Below, one piece after another: positions 17,537 through 26,012 of a stretch of 64,000 bases of DNA. The stretch's first letter is position 1, and every line of letters begins with the position of its first letter. Position numbers and translations under genes: made by a program. The stretch is taken from the NCBI RefSeq assembly GCF_019711195.1, contig NZ_CP081299.1, forward strand, positions 4,376,001-4,440,000, in the 5' to 3' direction. The notes below the pieces were generated by a model. The model was given only the letters and a program-made list of their open reading frames with translations, was not told the DNA's origin and did no database searches. The stretch is from Dyadobacter sp. NIV53. Lineage in GTDB: Bacteria; Bacteroidota; Bacteroidia; Cytophagales; Spirosomataceae.

Positions 17537-17649
17537 TTGTTAAGAAAATTTTACCGGATACTTTTGTCCTGAAGTCAGATTTTAAAAAGTCAGGAATAAA
17601 AAATAAAATAAGCGGATAAATTCGCAGTTGTGCCAAAATAATTAATTCA

Positions 17650-18279
17650 ATGAGTTATACAATTTCAGATATTGATTTTTCAAAATCACCGGATGGGCTG
17701 GTACCTGCCGTTATCCAGGATGAACAGACCGGCATCGTACTTATGCTGGGTTATATGAATGCCGAAGCACTCGATAAAACGCAAAAAGAAGGTACAGTCA
17801 CTTTTTTCAGCCGCAGCAAACAACGTCTTTGGACTAAGGGCGAGACTTCCAGCAATTTTCTTTTTGTAAAAGAGATATTAGTTGATTGCGACGGAGATAC
17901 GATTCTTGTAAAAGCTACCCCGGCAGGCCCTACATGTCATACAGGGGCAGATACTTGTTTTGGGGAAAAAAATAGCCACGATACACGAATCGGGGAAGCT
18001 GCTTTCCTTAACTATCTGCAAAAGAACGTGATCAGGGAAAGAAAATTAAATCCGTCGGAAGAATCCTACACGAGCAGTCTTTTCAAAAGCGGAATTAATA
18101 AAATTGCACAAAAGGTTGGAGAAGAAGCAGTTGAAGTTGTCATTGAAGCAAAAGACGACGATGCTGATCTTTTCAAAAATGAAGTTTCTGATTTGCTGTT
18201 CCATCTTCTGGTACTTTTAGAACAAAAAAACATTGACTTAGATGAGGTAATTAGCGTACTTCGTAGTCGTCACTCTTAA
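17650..18279 (+). CDS. hisI: Bifunctional phosphoribosyl-AMP cyclohydrolase / phosphoribosyl-ATP pyrophosphatase
   Basis: A 209-residue HisIE fusion catalysing the second and third steps of histidine synthesis. The N-terminal HisI half has FFSRSKQRLWTKGETS, the metal site DCDGD and PTCHTG. The C-terminal HisE half, from about residue 120, has a MazG-like helical bundle (KVGEEAVEVVIEAK, NEVSDLLFHLLVLL). The fusion is normal in Bacteroidota. It is the last his gene here. A small membrane-protein gene follows 13 bp later and may be cotranscribed. Confidence 0.96.
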   Translation: MSYTISDIDFSKSPDGLVPAVIQDEQTGIVLMLGYMNAEALDKTQKEGTVTFFSRSKQRLWTKGETSSNFLFVKEILVDCDGDTILVKATPAGPTCHTGADTCFGEKNSHDTRIGEAAFLNYLQKNVIRERKLNPSEESYTSSLFKSGINKIAQKVGEEAVEVVIEAKDDDADLFKNEVSDLLFHLLVLLEQKNIDLDEVISVLRSRHS

Positions 18280-18292
18280 TAATCACAACCGA

Positions 18293-18628
18293 ATGAATCT
18301 ACTCATACGACTTATAATCAGTACATTGGCTGTTTTGGCAGCTGCTTATGTAGTTCCGGGAGTTGTTGTTGCCAGTGTAACTACTGCTGTAATTGTAGCC
18401 ATTGTTCTGGGAATACTCAATACTTTTTTAAAACCCGTACTTCAGATTTTAGCTTTACCTATTACAATTCTGACGCTCGGACTCTTCTATTTTGTGATTA
18501 ATGTGCTGATTATCTATCTCGCTACCTATTTAGTTGACGGCTTTTCAGTAAGCGGTTTCATTCCGGCATTATTATTCGGACTGGTAGTATCGGTAGTTTC
18601 GGCTATTCTTGGTATGTTTTTAGATTAA
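18293..18628 (+). CDS. Four-TM phage-holin-IV/YvlD family membrane protein
   Basis: A 111-residue protein that is almost entirely hydrophobic, with four predicted membrane helices and the family-typical LNTFLKPVLQILALPITILTLGL segment between helices 2 and 3 (Asn-x-x-Leu-Lys-Pro core). Members are named after phage holins but are chromosomal and mostly uncharacterised; some Bacillus relatives are envelope-stress genes. It begins 13 bp after hisIE. Confidence 0.82.
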   Translation: MNLLIRLIISTLAVLAAAYVVPGVVVASVTTAVIVAIVLGILNTFLKPVLQILALPITILTLGLFYFVINVLIIYLATYLVDGFSVSGFIPALLFGLVVSVVSAILGMFLD

Positions 18629-18689
18629 TGTCCTGGTTGAGCTCGTAAAGAGCCTAAAATTATTAGACATGATTTGACAACTACTACTT

Positions 18690-19028
18690 ATGATAAATCA
18701 ACTTGAAGAAATAAAAGATACACTCTTAAAGTATTTCGAGACCCGGCTTGATTTATTTAAAATCGAGGTAAGAGATAAAATAGAACGGGCGGCCGTTATG
18801 GCAGTTTATGCTGCGGCAATACTTTGCATAAGCCTCATTATACTTATTCTGATTGTTATTTTACTAGGTACATTTTTAAATAAATGGCTGGACAGTGATT
18901 ATCTGGGTTATTTGATCCTGTTGGGGATTTTTGTTCTCAAATTGATAATCTGGATCGTTTTCAAGGACAAAATGATCCCTTTAATACGTAAAATCATAGT
19001 CCGTTTTGTAGTAATCAAAGAGGATTAA
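18690..19028 (+). CDS. Phage holin family (PF07332-like) membrane protein
   Basis: 112 residues: an N-terminal amphipathic helix (LEEIKDTLLKYFETRLDLFKIEVRDKIER), two membrane helices around residues 37-60 and 68-92, and a basic C-terminus. This is the layout of the actinobacterial/Bacteroidota holin-superfamily proteins usually found with DUF883/YtxH-like small proteins, as here. The function is unknown. It is probably part of a cell-envelope gene set with its two neighbours. Confidence 0.75.
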   Translation: MINQLEEIKDTLLKYFETRLDLFKIEVRDKIERAAVMAVYAAAILCISLIILILIVILLGTFLNKWLDSDYLGYLILLGIFVLKLIIWIVFKDKMIPLIRKIIVRFVVIKED

Positions 19029-19122
19029 ACCTTAAAAAGAGGAATTTAAAATTAATTTGATGTAAATTGTTAATTTTGGATTCCCTTTGAATTTTCTCAA
19101 CACACCATAAACAGGTATTGCA

Positions 19123-19544
19123 ATGAGTTCTTCAATTGATTCTTCTGTAAAATTATCAAAGCCCTTTTCTTCTGATACAGATGAAGAGAAGCAGATTTTA
19201 ATGCAGGATGCAAATCTCTACCGTGATAAACTTGAACATCAATGGGGGGATCTTAAAAATGACGCAACACAATACGCAAAGCAGGCTGCAATTATAAGTG
19301 GTGTTGTTGTAACCACTTTCGTAATTTTGAATGCTGTTTTGCCTGATTATAAAAAAAGAAGAAATCAGTAAAAGAACCTAAAAAGCTGGTTGCCGAAGTA
19401 GCTGAACCTAAAAAAAAGAACCAGTTTAATGTGGGGAAGGCTGTTCAAAGTTTAGCCTGGACATTGGCAATAGGATGGGCACGCCAAAAGCTTACGAATT
19501 ATATTGCAGATGACCATAAACCGAATGAAGACAGCAAAGCATAA
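19123..19544 (+). pseudogene. Hypothetical single-TM protein, frameshifted at an A-run
   Basis: The first frame (19123-19371) gives 82 residues: a charged helix, a membrane segment (IISGVVVTTFVILNAVLPDY) and then a stop. At 19351-19357 there are seven A. One more A would continue into KKKKKSVKEPKKLVAEVAEPKKK and a C-terminus ending in DDHKPNEDSKA, with a stop at 19542-19544, giving about 140 residues. The downstream frame is clearly protein-like (AVQSLAWTLAIGWARQKL). I do not recognise a named family; the layout resembles YtxH/DUF883-type membrane-anchored coiled proteins. Confidence 0.65.
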
Positions 19545-20296
19545 AATTGCAGACCTCCTTTTAGAAAGAAAAAATGAAAAAAGGAAATCATTTGCTGTTC
19601 TCTTAGATCCAGATAAAGTTGATTTCGCTGCTTTTCCTGCTTTTTTGGAATATGCAGTGAAACATGACGTTGACTTTTTTTTGTAGGCGGAAGTCTCATT
19701 ACAGACTATGCCATTGACCAGCTGGTTGCTGCAATACATCAATACACTACAATTCCTGTTATCCTTTTTCCGGGTACCAGCTTACACATTGATCCGTCTG
19801 CGGACGCAATACTTTTTTATCCCTGATTTCCGGCAGAAATCCTGACCTCCTGATCGGGCAACAGGTAATTGCAGCGCCATTACTTCGTAAAAGTGGTATT
19901 GAGGTATTACCCACAGGATACATGCTGATAGAAAGCGGACGGCAAACCACCGTATCATATATAAGCAACACTACACCTATGCCGCGCGACAAACCGGGAA
20001 TTGCTGCATGTACAGCACTTGCCGGTGAATTATTGGGATTAAGAAACATATTTCTGGATGCAGGAAGCGGAGCATTATACCCTGTTTCAGCAGCAATTAT
20101 TTCCGCTGTCCGCGAAACTGTTGAAACACCCATCATCGTAGGCGGTGGGATCGACTCATACGAAAAAGCGTATACAGCACTGGAAGCTGGCGCAGATGTG
20201 ATCGTTGTGGGCAACGGAATTGAACAAAATCCGGATCTGCTTCCGGAAGTTGCAGCCAGCATCACAGCCTTCAATAGCAGATTGCAAAAGGTTTGA
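19525..20296 (+). pseudogene. Geranylgeranylglyceryl phosphate synthase, frame broken twice
   Basis: Three frames in sequence encode one GGGP synthase-like TIM barrel: AVLLDPDKVD, then VGGSLITDY..GTSLHIDPSADAILF, then LISGRNPDLLIGQQV..YMLIESGRQTTVSYISNT..DAGSGA..IVGGGIDSYEKA..IVVGNGIEQNP. The enzyme joins a prenyl diphosphate to glycerol-1-phosphate. Breaks are at 19675-19682 (eight T, nine needed) and 19813-19818 (six T, seven needed). Both are one-base shortfalls in T runs, so the gene is probably intact in the organism. The start is MKTAKHKI at 19525; an upstream Met at 19504 is possible. Confidence 0.85.
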
Positions 20297-20386
20297 GAAA
20301 AATTAATGAATAAATTGTATTAATTAAAGGGATTTAAGCTCTTTCTAAGGAAATTTTAAGTTCTTGGAAAAATACAATCCAAAACG

Positions 20387-20419
20387 TTGGGATTATTCAA
20401 ATCATTCCTGTTACCTTTG
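20387..20419 (+). promoter_or_regulatory. Candidate promoter of the small lipoprotein gene
   Basis: TTG (20387-20389), 22-bp spacer, TACCTTTG (20412-20419). This fits the Bacteroidota sigma-A pattern TTG-N17-23-TAnnTTTG. The 5' UTR would be about 20 nt. Confidence 0.6.
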
Positions 20420-20445
20420 CATCGAACCTTAATTACACCCAAGAA

Positions 20446-20622
20446 ATGAAAAAAATATTCGCACTTGCTTTTGTTGCCGGGATGGTAGCATTCGCGTCTT
20501 GTACTAGCAAACCTGCTGAAGAATCTGCTGATTCTACTGCAGTTACAGTTGAAGCTCCGATCGATACTCTTGCTGTTGATACAGCAGTTGTTGATTCAGC
20601 TGCAGCTGATTCAGTGAAATAA
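20446..20622 (+). CDS. Small lipoprotein, 58 aa
   Basis: ATG to TAA gives 58 residues. The first 19 form a lipoprotein signal (MKKIFALAFVAGMVAFASC). The rest is a low-complexity acidic tail of Ala, Asp, Ser, Thr and Val (DTAVVDSAAADSV) without aromatic residues. It would be an abundant, natively unfolded lipid-anchored peptide in the envelope. A good promoter upstream and an intrinsic terminator downstream show it is its own transcription unit. The function is unknown. Confidence 0.8.
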   Translation: MKKIFALAFVAGMVAFASCTSKPAEESADSTAVTVEAPIDTLAVDTAVVDSAAADSVK

Positions 20623-20645
20623 TCATTGATTCTGGTAAAATTTTG

Positions 20646-20675
20646 AAAGGCCCTATGAAAATAGGGCTTTTCTGT
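20646..20675 (+). terminator. Terminator after the 58-aa lipoprotein gene
   Basis: Stem GCCCTAT (20650-20656) / ATAGGGC (20661-20667) with a GAAA loop, flanked by A on the left and T on the right. Confidence 0.8.
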
Positions 20676-20688
20676 TTTTATTTAATAA

Positions 20689-21306
20689 ATGATAAAAAAA
20701 GTATCCTTGCAGCTATATGTTCCTCAGGCAGCTCTTGCTTATTGCGAACATTTGTATCAGAATAACAAATTTGATTTTTTCCTTTCCCGCCCGCGCCGAA
20801 CCCGTTTAGGGGATTTTACTATTAAGCCGGGAGTCACTCCGAGAATTACAGTAAACGTAAATCTCAATCCTTATAATTTCCTGATCACCTATTTGCATGA
20901 GGTAGCACATTTCGTTGTTTACCAAAATTATAAAGCAGGTTTTAAAAAGAGAGTTGCTCCTCATGGTATTGAATGGAAAAGAGAGTTTGGTGCTCTTTTA
21001 CAACCCGTTTTGAACGAACAGATATTTCCTGAGGATATTCTTAATCCACTCAGGATTTATGCATTAAATCCGAAGGCGTCTACCGGTGCCGATCAGATTT
21101 TATATAATGCATTAAAAAAATATGATGATCCATCGGTTACATTAAATAAAACACCTCTGATACACCTTAATGAAGGAACGGATTTCGTTTTTCACAACAG
21201 GCTGTTTGTAAGAGGAACCGTACGCAGAACCCGGGTACTTTGTACAGATAAGGTTTCACAACGCCGTTATACAATTCCTGCCCATGCATTGGTTGAAGCG
21301 TGTTAA
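20689..21306 (+). CDS. SprT-like zinc metalloprotease domain protein
   Basis: A 205-residue cytosolic protein. The zinc site is H70-E71-V-A-H74 (LHEVAHF) with a third His at residue 92 (APHGIEWKREFG), as in SprT/Spartan-type proteases. The C-terminus has a beta-rich segment that often forms a zinc ribbon in the family, but only one Cys pair member is evident (VLCTDKV). Substrates are not known; Spartan-type relatives degrade DNA-crosslinked proteins. Its end overlaps the porU start by 23 bp, so the two are probably coupled. Confidence 0.85.
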   Translation: MIKKVSLQLYVPQAALAYCEHLYQNNKFDFFLSRPRRTRLGDFTIKPGVTPRITVNVNLNPYNFLITYLHEVAHFVVYQNYKAGFKKRVAPHGIEWKREFGALLQPVLNEQIFPEDILNPLRIYALNPKASTGADQILYNALKKYDDPSVTLNKTPLIHLNEGTDFVFHNRLFVRGTVRRTRVLCTDKVSQRRYTIPAHALVEAC

Positions 21307-24300
21307 TTTATATAAAATTATTGTTCAGGCGATTTTTTGTCTGGGTGCAATCTTATATAACCCGGCTTTCAGTCAGGAATCTTCCGTTTTATCTTCGGGA
21401 AAATGGTTTAAAATAGCCGTAACGCAAACGGGGATTCATAAAATTGATATGAACCTTCTGAAAGCGATGGGTATTGATATAGCTTCCCTTGTTCCGGCAC
21501 ATATACAGATTTATGGAAATGGTGGAAAAATGCTGGCTCAAAAGAATACAACGTCTGAAACCAGTGATTTTAGTCAAAATACTATTTGGGTAAATGGAGA
21601 AGAAGACAACAGGTTTGATGCCAATGACGCCATTTATTTTTATGCAGAAGGCCCTCATGTAATTGCTTACGATTCTGTTAAAGCTATCTTCCGGCACGAG
21701 ACAAATTACTATTCCGATACGAGTTATTACTTTTTGACAATCGGGAATACCAATGGGCTAAGAATTAAGCCGGCCGTTTTAGTCAGTGGTACAGGTGGAA
21801 AAATAATTAATGAATTTGTTGATTACTGGTATCATGAAAAAGAATCAGTGAATTCATTACGGTCAGGTCGGGAATGGTGGGGTGAATATTTGGGTAATAC
21901 CACTGGCTTTTCTGTACAGGCCGATATTCCGGGAGTTCTACCAAATTCTTCGGTCAAATTTATAGCTTCTGCTATGGCTGCGGCCCAGGTTAGCACAAAA
22001 TTTTTGTGGCAACTGAACGGTCAGACAATAGGAGAAAGTGCAGCAGGAACTGTCGGTACTGGTACTTATGATATTAAGGGCAGACAATCAGATGTAATAT
22101 TGGATGCAACTGCTTCGCCGGCTGCTTCATTTTCTGTCGGAGTTAACTATAATAAAAACGGACAAAGTTCGGCCCAGGCTTATTTAAATTATATTGGTAT
22201 ACAGGTAAAACGGGAACTACGGACTTATGACAGCCAGCAGATTTATCGTTTTCTTCCTGAAACTTCCGATACAGTAACCTATCAGATCAAAAATAACGGG
22301 ACTGACCGGATTCTTTGGAATATCACTGATCCGCTTCATCCGTCTTCTGTTACTGTAAATTCTTTAACCGGATTATTTATCGGTACCGAAGGCAAAAAGC
22401 CCCGGCAATACATTGGTTTTTTACCTGGTCAGGCTTTTGTTCCTATATCATGGCAGCAAATTGCCAATCAGGATATTGCGTTAAATGATGTTCCTGAATT
22501 ACTGATTATTACATCTGCATTATGGGAAAGTGAAGCAAATCGCCTGGCATCGTTTCGTGAAGAACATGATGGTTTGAAAACATTGGTTGTTACTACTGCA
22601 CAGGTATACAATGCTTATGCTTCCGGAAAACAGGACCCGACAGCGATCAGGAATTTTGCCAGAGAACTTTACAGGAGATATCCTGCAAAATTGAAGTACC
22701 TGTTACTTTTTGGTGATGCTACTTATGATTACCGGAACAACCTTCAAAATCAGTCAGAATCGCAGCGAAACGGCTGGGTTCCGGTTTACGAAAGCAGGGA
22801 ATCACTGAACCCGGTTTATACGTATTCTTCAGACGATTATTATGGTTTTTTGCAGGATGGTGAAGGCGACTGGGCTGAAACTTCCTCTGGAGACCATACT
22901 ATGGATATAGGGGTTGGCCGGTTACCGGTTAAATCTTTATCCGAAGCACGTATTATCGTGGACAAACTCATCCGATACGGCTCCTACAAACCTGCTTTGG
23001 GGAAATGGCGTAACACTATTAGTTTTGTGGCCGATGATGGAGATGGCAATGTACATCAGCAGCATGCGGATCAGTTGGCCCAATTGGTTAATAAGAATTT
23101 TTTACCTTCAAGAATATTCCTGGATGCTTTTCCACAAACCACCACAAGTGAAGGCCAGAAAGTCCCTGATGTAAATACGGCGATCACGAAAAGTATAGAC
23201 GACGGAACACTGATACTAAATTATACCGGTCACGGCGGTGTTGGCGGATGGGCAGAAGAGCAGGTGCTGACGTTGGTTGATATGCTTTCTGCAAGAGGAA
23301 ATAATAATCTTCCTTTATTGTTTACTGCTACCTGCGACTTTGGACGTTATGATGATCCGGGGTTAGTTTCGGGTGCAGAGCTAATGGTTTTGAGTCCCAA
23401 AGGAGCTGCCATCGGAGCGGTAAGTACAACGCGACCGGTTTATTCGAGCACAAATTTTACCCTGAGTAAAGCATTTTATCAAGCGCTTGTAAAAGCCGGG
23501 CCTGCAACCCGGATGGGGGATATTTTCAGGGAAACAAAAAATAAATCACTGGTGGGTGCGCTTAACCGCAATTTTACACTCCTGGGAGATCCTTCTATGA
23601 AACTTACACAAGCGGAGAAATCATTAAAATGGGCTCAGGTGCCGGATACATTACGTGCACTTCAGAAAGTGAATTTTGCGCTTGAAATTTATGATCGGGC
23701 AACAGGAACCAGGGATAATAATTTTGAGGGAACAGCCAGAATTGTAGTTTTTGACAAACAATCAGTTTTTAAAACTCTTGGCAATGAAGGTGATCCGGCA
23801 AGTTATTCTGAATTCAGAAGTAAGCTTTTTGACGGAAATGTAACGGTTCATGAGGGTAAAATGACTTGTGAATTCGTAATGCCAAAAGATATTGATTATC
23901 GTACAGGTTTGGGTAGGGTAAGCATTTATGCAGTTCAGGCGGATAGCCTGTCTGATGCAGGAGGGCAGCTTGATGTACAGGTTGGAGGAAGCGCACCGAT
24001 AGTTTCTGACGAAAATCCTCCTCAAATTACCTCGTACCTGAATAATTCGTCATTTAAAAATGGTGACCTGGTAAATAACTCACCCATTTTGTTTGTAAAA
24101 GTGCGTGACGATAATGGAATAAACCTGTCCAAATCAGGAATTGGCCATGATATTACTTTGACATTGAACGATACGCTTGTCATTATCCTGAATGATTATT
24201 TTACAGCAGATCTTGATAGTTATAAATCGGGAACGATTCAATACCCGTTTGAAAGCTTACCCTCGGGAAATTATACCGTTCGCATAAAAGTATGGGACGT

Positions 24301-24664
24301 GTATACTAACTTTTCAGAAATTGCGTTCGGATTTCAGGTGGGCGCGCCAAGTGGGATCAAACTTACGGATTGGAAAATTTACCCCAATCCATTTATGAAC
24401 GAACTTTCATTTGAATTAGGCCATAACCGGATCAATGAAGATATAGAAATTACTTTTCGTTTACTTCTTAGTTCAGGACAGCAGTTAGGCACCGTTAATT
24501 GGACATATTATAATAGTGAATCAGTTATCAGGGAATCAATTACTTCTACACCACTTGGGCAATTGATAATACCTGCAATTTCTTATATATATACCGTTGA
24601 GATTAAGTCATTAAAGGATAATTCTGTCAATCAGCGTTCAGGCAGGATTATACGTTCACCTTAG
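21284..24664 (+). CDS. porU: Type IX secretion system sortase PorU
   Basis: A 1126-residue exported protein of the gingipain-like peptidase C25 family. In T9SS, PorU removes the C-terminal signal of cargo and attaches the cargo to surface LPS. A signal sequence is present (IIVQAIFCLGAILYNPAFSQ). The His/Cys dyad is His650 (NYTGHGGVGG) and Cys684 (TATCDFGRYD). The C-terminus carries a T9SS-type sorting-like domain (WKIYPNPFMNELSFEL). It overlaps the SprT-like gene and is followed by porV 107 bp downstream. Full length and without damage. Confidence 0.93.
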   Translation: MHWLKRVNLYKIIVQAIFCLGAILYNPAFSQESSVLSSGKWFKIAVTQTGIHKIDMNLLKAMGIDIASLVPAHIQIYGNGGKMLAQKNTTSETSDFSQNTIWVNGEEDNRFDANDAIYFYAEGPHVIAYDSVKAIFRHETNYYSDTSYYFLTIGNTNGLRIKPAVLVSGTGGKIINEFVDYWYHEKESVNSLRSGREWWGEYLGNTTGFSVQADIPGVLPNSSVKFIASAMAAAQVSTKFLWQLNGQTIGESAAGTVGTGTYDIKGRQSDVILDATASPAASFSVGVNYNKNGQSSAQAYLNYIGIQVKRELRTYDSQQIYRFLPETSDTVTYQIKNNGTDRILWNITDPLHPSSVTVNSLTGLFIGTEGKKPRQYIGFLPGQAFVPISWQQIANQDIALNDVPELLIITSALWESEANRLASFREEHDGLKTLVVTTAQVYNAYASGKQDPTAIRNFARELYRRYPAKLKYLLLFGDATYDYRNNLQNQSESQRNGWVPVYESRESLNPVYTYSSDDYYGFLQDGEGDWAETSSGDHTMDIGVGRLPVKSLSEARIIVDKLIRYGSYKPALGKWRNTISFVADDGDGNVHQQHADQLAQLVNKNFLPSRIFLDAFPQTTTSEGQKVPDVNTAITKSIDDGTLILNYTGHGGVGGWAEEQVLTLVDMLSARGNNNLPLLFTATCDFGRYDDPGLVSGAELMVLSPKGAAIGAVSTTRPVYSSTNFTLSKAFYQALVKAGPATRMGDIFRETKNKSLVGALNRNFTLLGDPSMKLTQAEKSLKWAQVPDTLRALQKVNFALEIYDRATGTRDNNFEGTARIVVFDKQSVFKTLGNEGDPASYSEFRSKLFDGNVTVHEGKMTCEFVMPKDIDYRTGLGRVSIYAVQADSLSDAGGQLDVQVGGSAPIVSDENPPQITSYLNNSSFKNGDLVNNSPILFVKVRDDNGINLSKSGIGHDITLTLNDTLVIILNDYFTADLDSYKSGTIQYPFESLPSGNYTVRIKVWDVYTNFSEIAFGFQVGAPSGIKLTDWKIYPNPFMNELSFELGHNRINEDIEITFRLLLSSGQQLGTVNWTYYNSESVIRESITSTPLGQLIIPAISYIYTVEIKSLKDNSVNQRSGRIIRSP

Positions 24665-24712
24665 ATTTGAATAAAACTTATTAAAATTTTTACTATTAAC
24701 TATCTTTCATTG

Positions 24713-24720
24713 TACTTTTG
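24713..24720 (+). promoter_or_regulatory. Candidate -7 box upstream of porV
   Basis: TACTTTTG fits TAnnTTTG. It lies 51 bp before the porV ATG, leaving a 5' UTR of about 45 nt. No strong -33 element is seen. It would allow porV to be expressed apart from porU. Confidence 0.45.
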
Positions 24721-24771
24721 ACCCTTTAAAGAAGCTGATTAAAAGCACTTTCTATCGCAAATCCAATATCT

Positions 24772-25932
24772 ATGAGACTTTTTTTTGTTACACTATCTTC
24801 CTTATTTATTTTAGCCAATGGGACTCTATCAGCCCAAAACATACAAAACATAAGAAGGATACCAAGTTCACCACTATCTTTTTTAACTTTCGCACCTGAT
24901 GCAAGAAGTGCTGCAATGGGAGAAGCAGGTGTAGCTTTAAGTCCTGACGCGAACTCATCTTACTGGAATGCAGCGAAATTACCTTACAACACTAAAGATT
25001 TCGGAGCATCAGCTTCTTACACACCCTGGTTGAGAAACCTGGTAGACGATATGTGGCTGGGTTATATTACCGCTTATAAAAAGCTGGATAAAGGACAGGC
25101 AATATCCGCTTCTATCAATTACTTTAACAATGGCGAACTGGATCTCCGCGATGGAAATGGAACCCAAATGGGATATTTCAATTCAAGGGAATTTGCTTTT
25201 AACGGTACTTATTCCCGTCAGCTTGGAAAAAATTTCTCAATGGGCCTGACATTAAAATATATTTCTTCTAATCTGGCTGGGACTGCCGTTATTAATGGAT
25301 CCTCAGTTCGTCCTGCACGTACTGCTGCCGGTGATATCAGCGCATATTACCGTAAAGTATTGAAAAACGAAGATACGGGAGGTGAATTTGTTTGGTCTCT
25401 GGGAGCTGTGCTTTCTAACCTCGGTGGTAAAGTTAATTACGGGTCTGGTACAGATACTGAAAATTTTATTCCTACCAATCTTAAAATAGGCGGTGGATTG
25501 TCTTATTCAGCAGATGGCCGCAATAAATTTAATTTTATCATTGATGCAAATAAGCTGATGGTACCAACACCTGACAGTACTACTAACTTTAATAGCAAAG
25601 GTGCTTTGAGTGGTGCTTTTGGTTCTTTCTCTGATGCACCGGATGGTTTTAAAGAAGAACTACAGGAAATAGCCCTTGCAGTAGGTGCGGAATACTGGTA
25701 CAATGATATCTTCGCTATACGTGCTGGTTATAATGCGGAAAATAAACACAAAGGAGACCGTAAGTTTTTCACTGCTGGTGCCGGTATTCATTTTGCAGAC
25801 CGTTACTCAGTAGATTTCGCTTATTTATTCCCTGTTACTCAAGGCAGCCCGTTAGCACAAACTTTACGCGTTACACTTTCATTAGCACTTAACAAAGCAG
25901 AAAAGCTGGATGTAAGTGATGTTGAAAATTAG
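24772..25932 (+). CDS. porV: Type IX secretion system outer-membrane protein PorV
   Basis: A 386-residue FadL-like beta-barrel with signal peptide (LSSLFILANGTLSAQ). PorV shuttles T9SS cargo from the translocon to PorU. Family hallmarks are visible: FAPDARSAAMGEAGVALSPDANSSYWNAAKL near the N-terminus (split here as APDARSAAMGE and SYWNAAK), LRNLVDDMWLGYITAYK, and the last strands SVDFAYLFPV and LAQTLRVTLSLAL. The gene directly follows porU, which supports the assignment. Confidence 0.94.
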   Translation: MRLFFVTLSSLFILANGTLSAQNIQNIRRIPSSPLSFLTFAPDARSAAMGEAGVALSPDANSSYWNAAKLPYNTKDFGASASYTPWLRNLVDDMWLGYITAYKKLDKGQAISASINYFNNGELDLRDGNGTQMGYFNSREFAFNGTYSRQLGKNFSMGLTLKYISSNLAGTAVINGSSVRPARTAAGDISAYYRKVLKNEDTGGEFVWSLGAVLSNLGGKVNYGSGTDTENFIPTNLKIGGGLSYSADGRNKFNFIIDANKLMVPTPDSTTNFNSKGALSGAFGSFSDAPDGFKEELQEIALAVGAEYWYNDIFAIRAGYNAENKHKGDRKFFTAGAGIHFADRYSVDFAYLFPVTQGSPLAQTLRVTLSLALNKAEKLDVSDVEN

Positions 25933-25959
25933 CATTTAAAAGTATTTCAATTTTTCAGG

Positions 25960-25995
25960 GCGAATGTCGTTATTGCAACGACATTCGCTTTTTCT
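25960..25995 (+). terminator. Terminator after porV
   Basis: Twelve-bp perfect stem GCGAATGTCGTT (25960-25971) / AACGACATTCGC (25977-25988) followed by a long T-rich run. Confidence 0.9.
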
Positions 25996-26012
25996 TTTTT
26001 TAATTATTATAT

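Noticed and set aside
18293..19028. Prophage lysis genes (two holin-named proteins)
   Set aside because: Both belong to chromosomal holin-superfamily groups; no endolysin, phage structural or integrase genes are nearby.
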